A program made the position numbers and the translations under genes. This document shows positions 8,040 through 9,916 of a DNA stretch of 9,916 nucleotides, piece by piece (the first letter of the stretch is position 1; the number at the start of each line of letters is the position of its first letter). The DNA is taken from assembly GCA_949283905.1 (NCBI GenBank), contig CASDUB010000032.1:1-9916 (forward strand), written 5' to 3'. The notes under the pieces are model-generated. The model ran no database searches. It was not told where the DNA came from and was given only the letters and a program-made list of their open reading frames with translations. The stretch is from an uncultured Lachnospiraceae bacterium. GTDB taxonomy: Bacteria; Bacillota; Clostridia; Lachnospirales; Lachnospiraceae.

Positions 8040-9223
8040 TGAAAAATATTATCGTTATCGGGGCGGGAGCGTCAGGAATGATGGCTGCGATCCATGCTGC
8101 AAAAGAAGGAAATAAAGTTACTGTTATAGAAGAAAATAACAAGCCTTTAAAAAAACTCCTTGTAACAGGAAACGGAAGATGTAATATCACTAATATGTCA
8201 TGGGACGGCGATGTGATAAGAGGTTCCGATCCTGAAAAAGCAATGAGGATCATAAATAAGTTTGATCATAAAAAAGTTATTGAGTTTTTCAATATGATCG
8301 GCATAGTAACAAAAGAGAGGAACGGATGGGTTTATCCGCTGAACGATTCTGCTGCGGTTGTCGCAAAAACGCTTATTTCAGTCGCTGAAAGCAAAAAAAT
8401 AAAGATTAAAACAAATCAGAAAGTTATCGGCGTATCAAAAAGGATAGACGGTACTTTTTCCGTGGATGTCGAAGGATGGTCCTACAAAGCAGACACTGTC
8501 ATAATATCCTGCGGAACAGGCGCGTATATAAGTGAAGAGGGCTATAAACTTGCGGAAAATACGGCAAATAAATATAATGCTCATTTCGAGAACTTTCTTC
8601 CGGCATTGACTTCATTAAAAACAAATGACAACAGCGTTTATAAATGGGCAGGAGTAAGAACTGAAGCTGCAATTAAAGTCATATATGACGGCGAGATACA
8701 GCATCGTCAAAGAGGCGAACTTCAGCTTACTGAAAGCGGCATATCAGGCATCCCGGTTTTTCAGATCAGCAGGTATGTTTCGAAAGCGCTGAAAAAAGGA
8801 AGAAAAGTCAAGGTAATAATCGATTTTCTTCCCGATTATTCAGAAGAGGATATTAAATCATATCTTGAATTTATAAGAGAAAACTATCCGCAAAGAACCG
8901 ATAAACAGCTTGCGGCCGGTCTTATTCCGGAAAGACTTGCAGAGCATATAACATCAGGATGTTTTGATCTTGACGATTCTATTGAAACTATAAAAAATTA
9001 TGTTTTCAGAGTTTCGGGCACAGGAGATATAAGAGCGTCTCAGATATGTACGGGAGGCGTGGATTTAGATGCTCTGACAGACGATCTCATGCTTTCAAAA
9101 GTTCCGGGCCTGTATTTTACCGGAGAAGCAATTGACGTTGACGGAGCGTGCGGAGGTTACAATCTTCAGTGGGCATGGAGCAGCGGCAAAGTTGCGGCTG
9201 ATGCGGCTTCTAAAGAGGATTGA
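8039..9223 (+). CDS. HI0933/BaiN-like NAD(P)/FAD-dependent oxidoreductase
   Basis: This 394-residue flavoprotein belongs to the HI0933/YhiN family (COG2081), which includes BaiN. The N-terminal Rossmann motif is GAGASG at 8-13, followed by an acidic strand end (VIEEN) and the family block KKLLVTGNGRCNITN. GELQLTESGISG at 226-237 marks the inserted domain, and GEAIDVDGACGGYNLQWAWSSG from residue 362 is the C-terminal FAD-contacting signature. No membrane segment or signal peptide is evident, so it is probably cytosolic. BaiN was proposed to reduce bile-acid intermediates in a gut clostridium, but most family members have no known substrate, so I do not transfer that role. The ATG at 8039 overlaps the previous stop; AAGGA at 8022-8026 inside the preceding gene is a possible ribosome binding site. 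Confidence 0.93.
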   Translation: MKNIIVIGAGASGMMAAIHAAKEGNKVTVIEENNKPLKKLLVTGNGRCNITNMSWDGDVIRGSDPEKAMRIINKFDHKKVIEFFNMIGIVTKERNGWVYPLNDSAAVVAKTLISVAESKKIKIKTNQKVIGVSKRIDGTFSVDVEGWSYKADTVIISCGTGAYISEEGYKLAENTANKYNAHFENFLPALTSLKTNDNSVYKWAGVRTEAAIKVIYDGEIQHRQRGELQLTESGISGIPVFQISRYVSKALKKGRKVKVIIDFLPDYSEEDIKSYLEFIRENYPQRTDKQLAAGLIPERLAEHITSGCFDLDDSIETIKNYVFRVSGTGDIRASQICTGGVDLDALTDDLMLSKVPGLYFTGEAIDVDGACGGYNLQWAWSSGKVAADAASKED

Positions 9224-9235
9224 CCAATCACAGAC

Positions 9236-9240
9236 GGGAG
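9236..9240 (+). promoter_or_regulatory. Ribosome binding site of the COG2509-type gene
   Basis: GGGAG sits six bases before the ATG at 9247, in the 23-base gap after the previous stop. It supports that start for the right-edge gene. Confidence 0.75.
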
Positions 9241-9246
9241 AGTCTT

Positions 9247-9916
9247 ATGTTAAGAATTTCGCAAATCAAAATACCGGCAGATGATGAAAAAACAAGTATT
9301 GAAAATAAAATTTGCGATGCGCTTCATGTAAGCAGCGACAAAATAATCAACTGGAAGATTTCGAGACGCTCTATAGAAGCCAGGCGGCATGAAAAATTGT
9401 CATTCGTTTATTCCGTTGATGTTGAAGTAAAAAACGAAGCGCCGATTATAAAAAAGAACAGAAATAAAAATGTTTCTAATGTAAAAAATATTAAATACAA
9501 GTTTGATGATACAGGAAATATTCAGTACGGAGATAAACACTGTAAATACAGACCGGTCATTATAGGCAGCGGGCCTGCCGGACTGTTTGCGGCGTATATT
9601 CTGGCAAAACACGGATACAGACCTCTTGTACTTGAACGCGGAGAATGTCTTGAAAAACGAAAAACAACCGTTGAAGACTTTTGGAACGGACAAAAACTCA
9701 ATCCAAATTCGAATGTTCAATTCGGTGAAGGCGGTGCGGGAACATTTTCCGACGGAAAACTGAATACGGGAGTCAAGGATAAAGAAGGAAGAATAGCTTA
9801 TATTCTCGATACTTTTGTAAAATTCGGCGCCGGTGAAGAAATACGATATGATTCAAAGCCCCATGTCGGAACTGATATCTTATTTGAAGTTGTCAGAAAT
9901 ATGAGAAACGATATCA
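9247..9916 (+). CDS. COG2509-type FAD-dependent protein, partial (3' end outside window)
   Basis: The frame is open from the ATG at 9247 to the window edge, giving 223 residues of a protein whose family usually exceeds 500. Residues ~1-65 (beginning MLRISQIKIP, with SRRSIEARR and VYSVDVEV) look like the small N-terminal domain found before the flavin domain in 'NAD(FAD)-utilizing dehydrogenase' proteins. A charged, Asn/Lys-rich spacer follows. The dinucleotide-binding motif is GSGPAG at 107-112 with VLERG ending the second strand, and the family block QFGEGGAGTFSDGKL is at 158-172. The substrate is unknown for this family. It is read in the same direction as the preceding flavoprotein after 23 bases, with a good ribosome binding site. 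The family call is firm; the function is open. Confidence 0.92.
   Translation, partial: MLRISQIKIPADDEKTSIENKICDALHVSSDKIINWKISRRSIEARRHEKLSFVYSVDVEVKNEAPIIKKNRNKNVSNVKNIKYKFDDTGNIQYGDKHCKYRPVIIGSGPAGLFAAYILAKHGYRPLVLERGECLEKRKTTVEDFWNGQKLNPNSNVQFGEGGAGTFSDGKLNTGVKDKEGRIAYILDTFVKFGAGEEIRYDSKPHVGTDILFEVVRNMRNDI

Noticed and set aside
9400..9720. Minus-strand open frame of 106 codons at the right end
   Set aside because: It is opposite the COG2509-type gene, whose Rossmann and family motifs are clear on the plus strand; the reverse translation is low complexity.

Overview
The window is a dense, single-strand block of housekeeping genes from an AT-rich Gram-positive anaerobe. It is most likely a member of the Clostridia, probably Lachnospiraceae. 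That assignment is inferred from protein style: a MutL with the endonuclease-type C-terminal domain, a YnbB/aluminium-resistance-family PLP protein, and a pair of clostridial-type flavoproteins. Gene order partly matches the miaB-mutS-mutL-miaA neighbourhood known from Bacillus subtilis and other Firmicutes. No rRNA, tRNA, mobile element, CRISPR array or convincing terminator was seen.

Layout, all on the + strand: miaB (cut at its 5' end, 1-1131), mutS (1159-3783), mutL (3803-5713), miaA (5756-6721), a YnbB-family PLP-fold protein (6741-8039), a HI0933/BaiN-like flavoprotein (8039-9223), and a COG2509-type FAD protein cut by the right edge (9247-9916). Gaps are at most 42 bases, and one junction is a TGATG stop/start overlap. 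There is no gene-free stretch worth describing, and the set looks like one transcription unit whose promoter lies to the left of the window.

Functionally there are three themes. MutS and MutL form the methyl-independent mismatch-repair pathway: MutS finds the mismatch, and MutL is the nicking endonuclease, with all its metal-site motifs intact. MiaA and MiaB act one after the other on A37 of tRNAs that read UNN codons, making i6A and then ms2i6A. The last three genes are PLP- or flavin-binding proteins of poorly defined physiological role.

I see no clear new biological system. The points most worth a second look are a ten-copy tetrapeptide (12-bp) tandem repeat in the MutL linker, clamp-binding-like QxSLF motifs in both MutS and MutL, and the uncharacterised PLP/flavoprotein trio at the right end.
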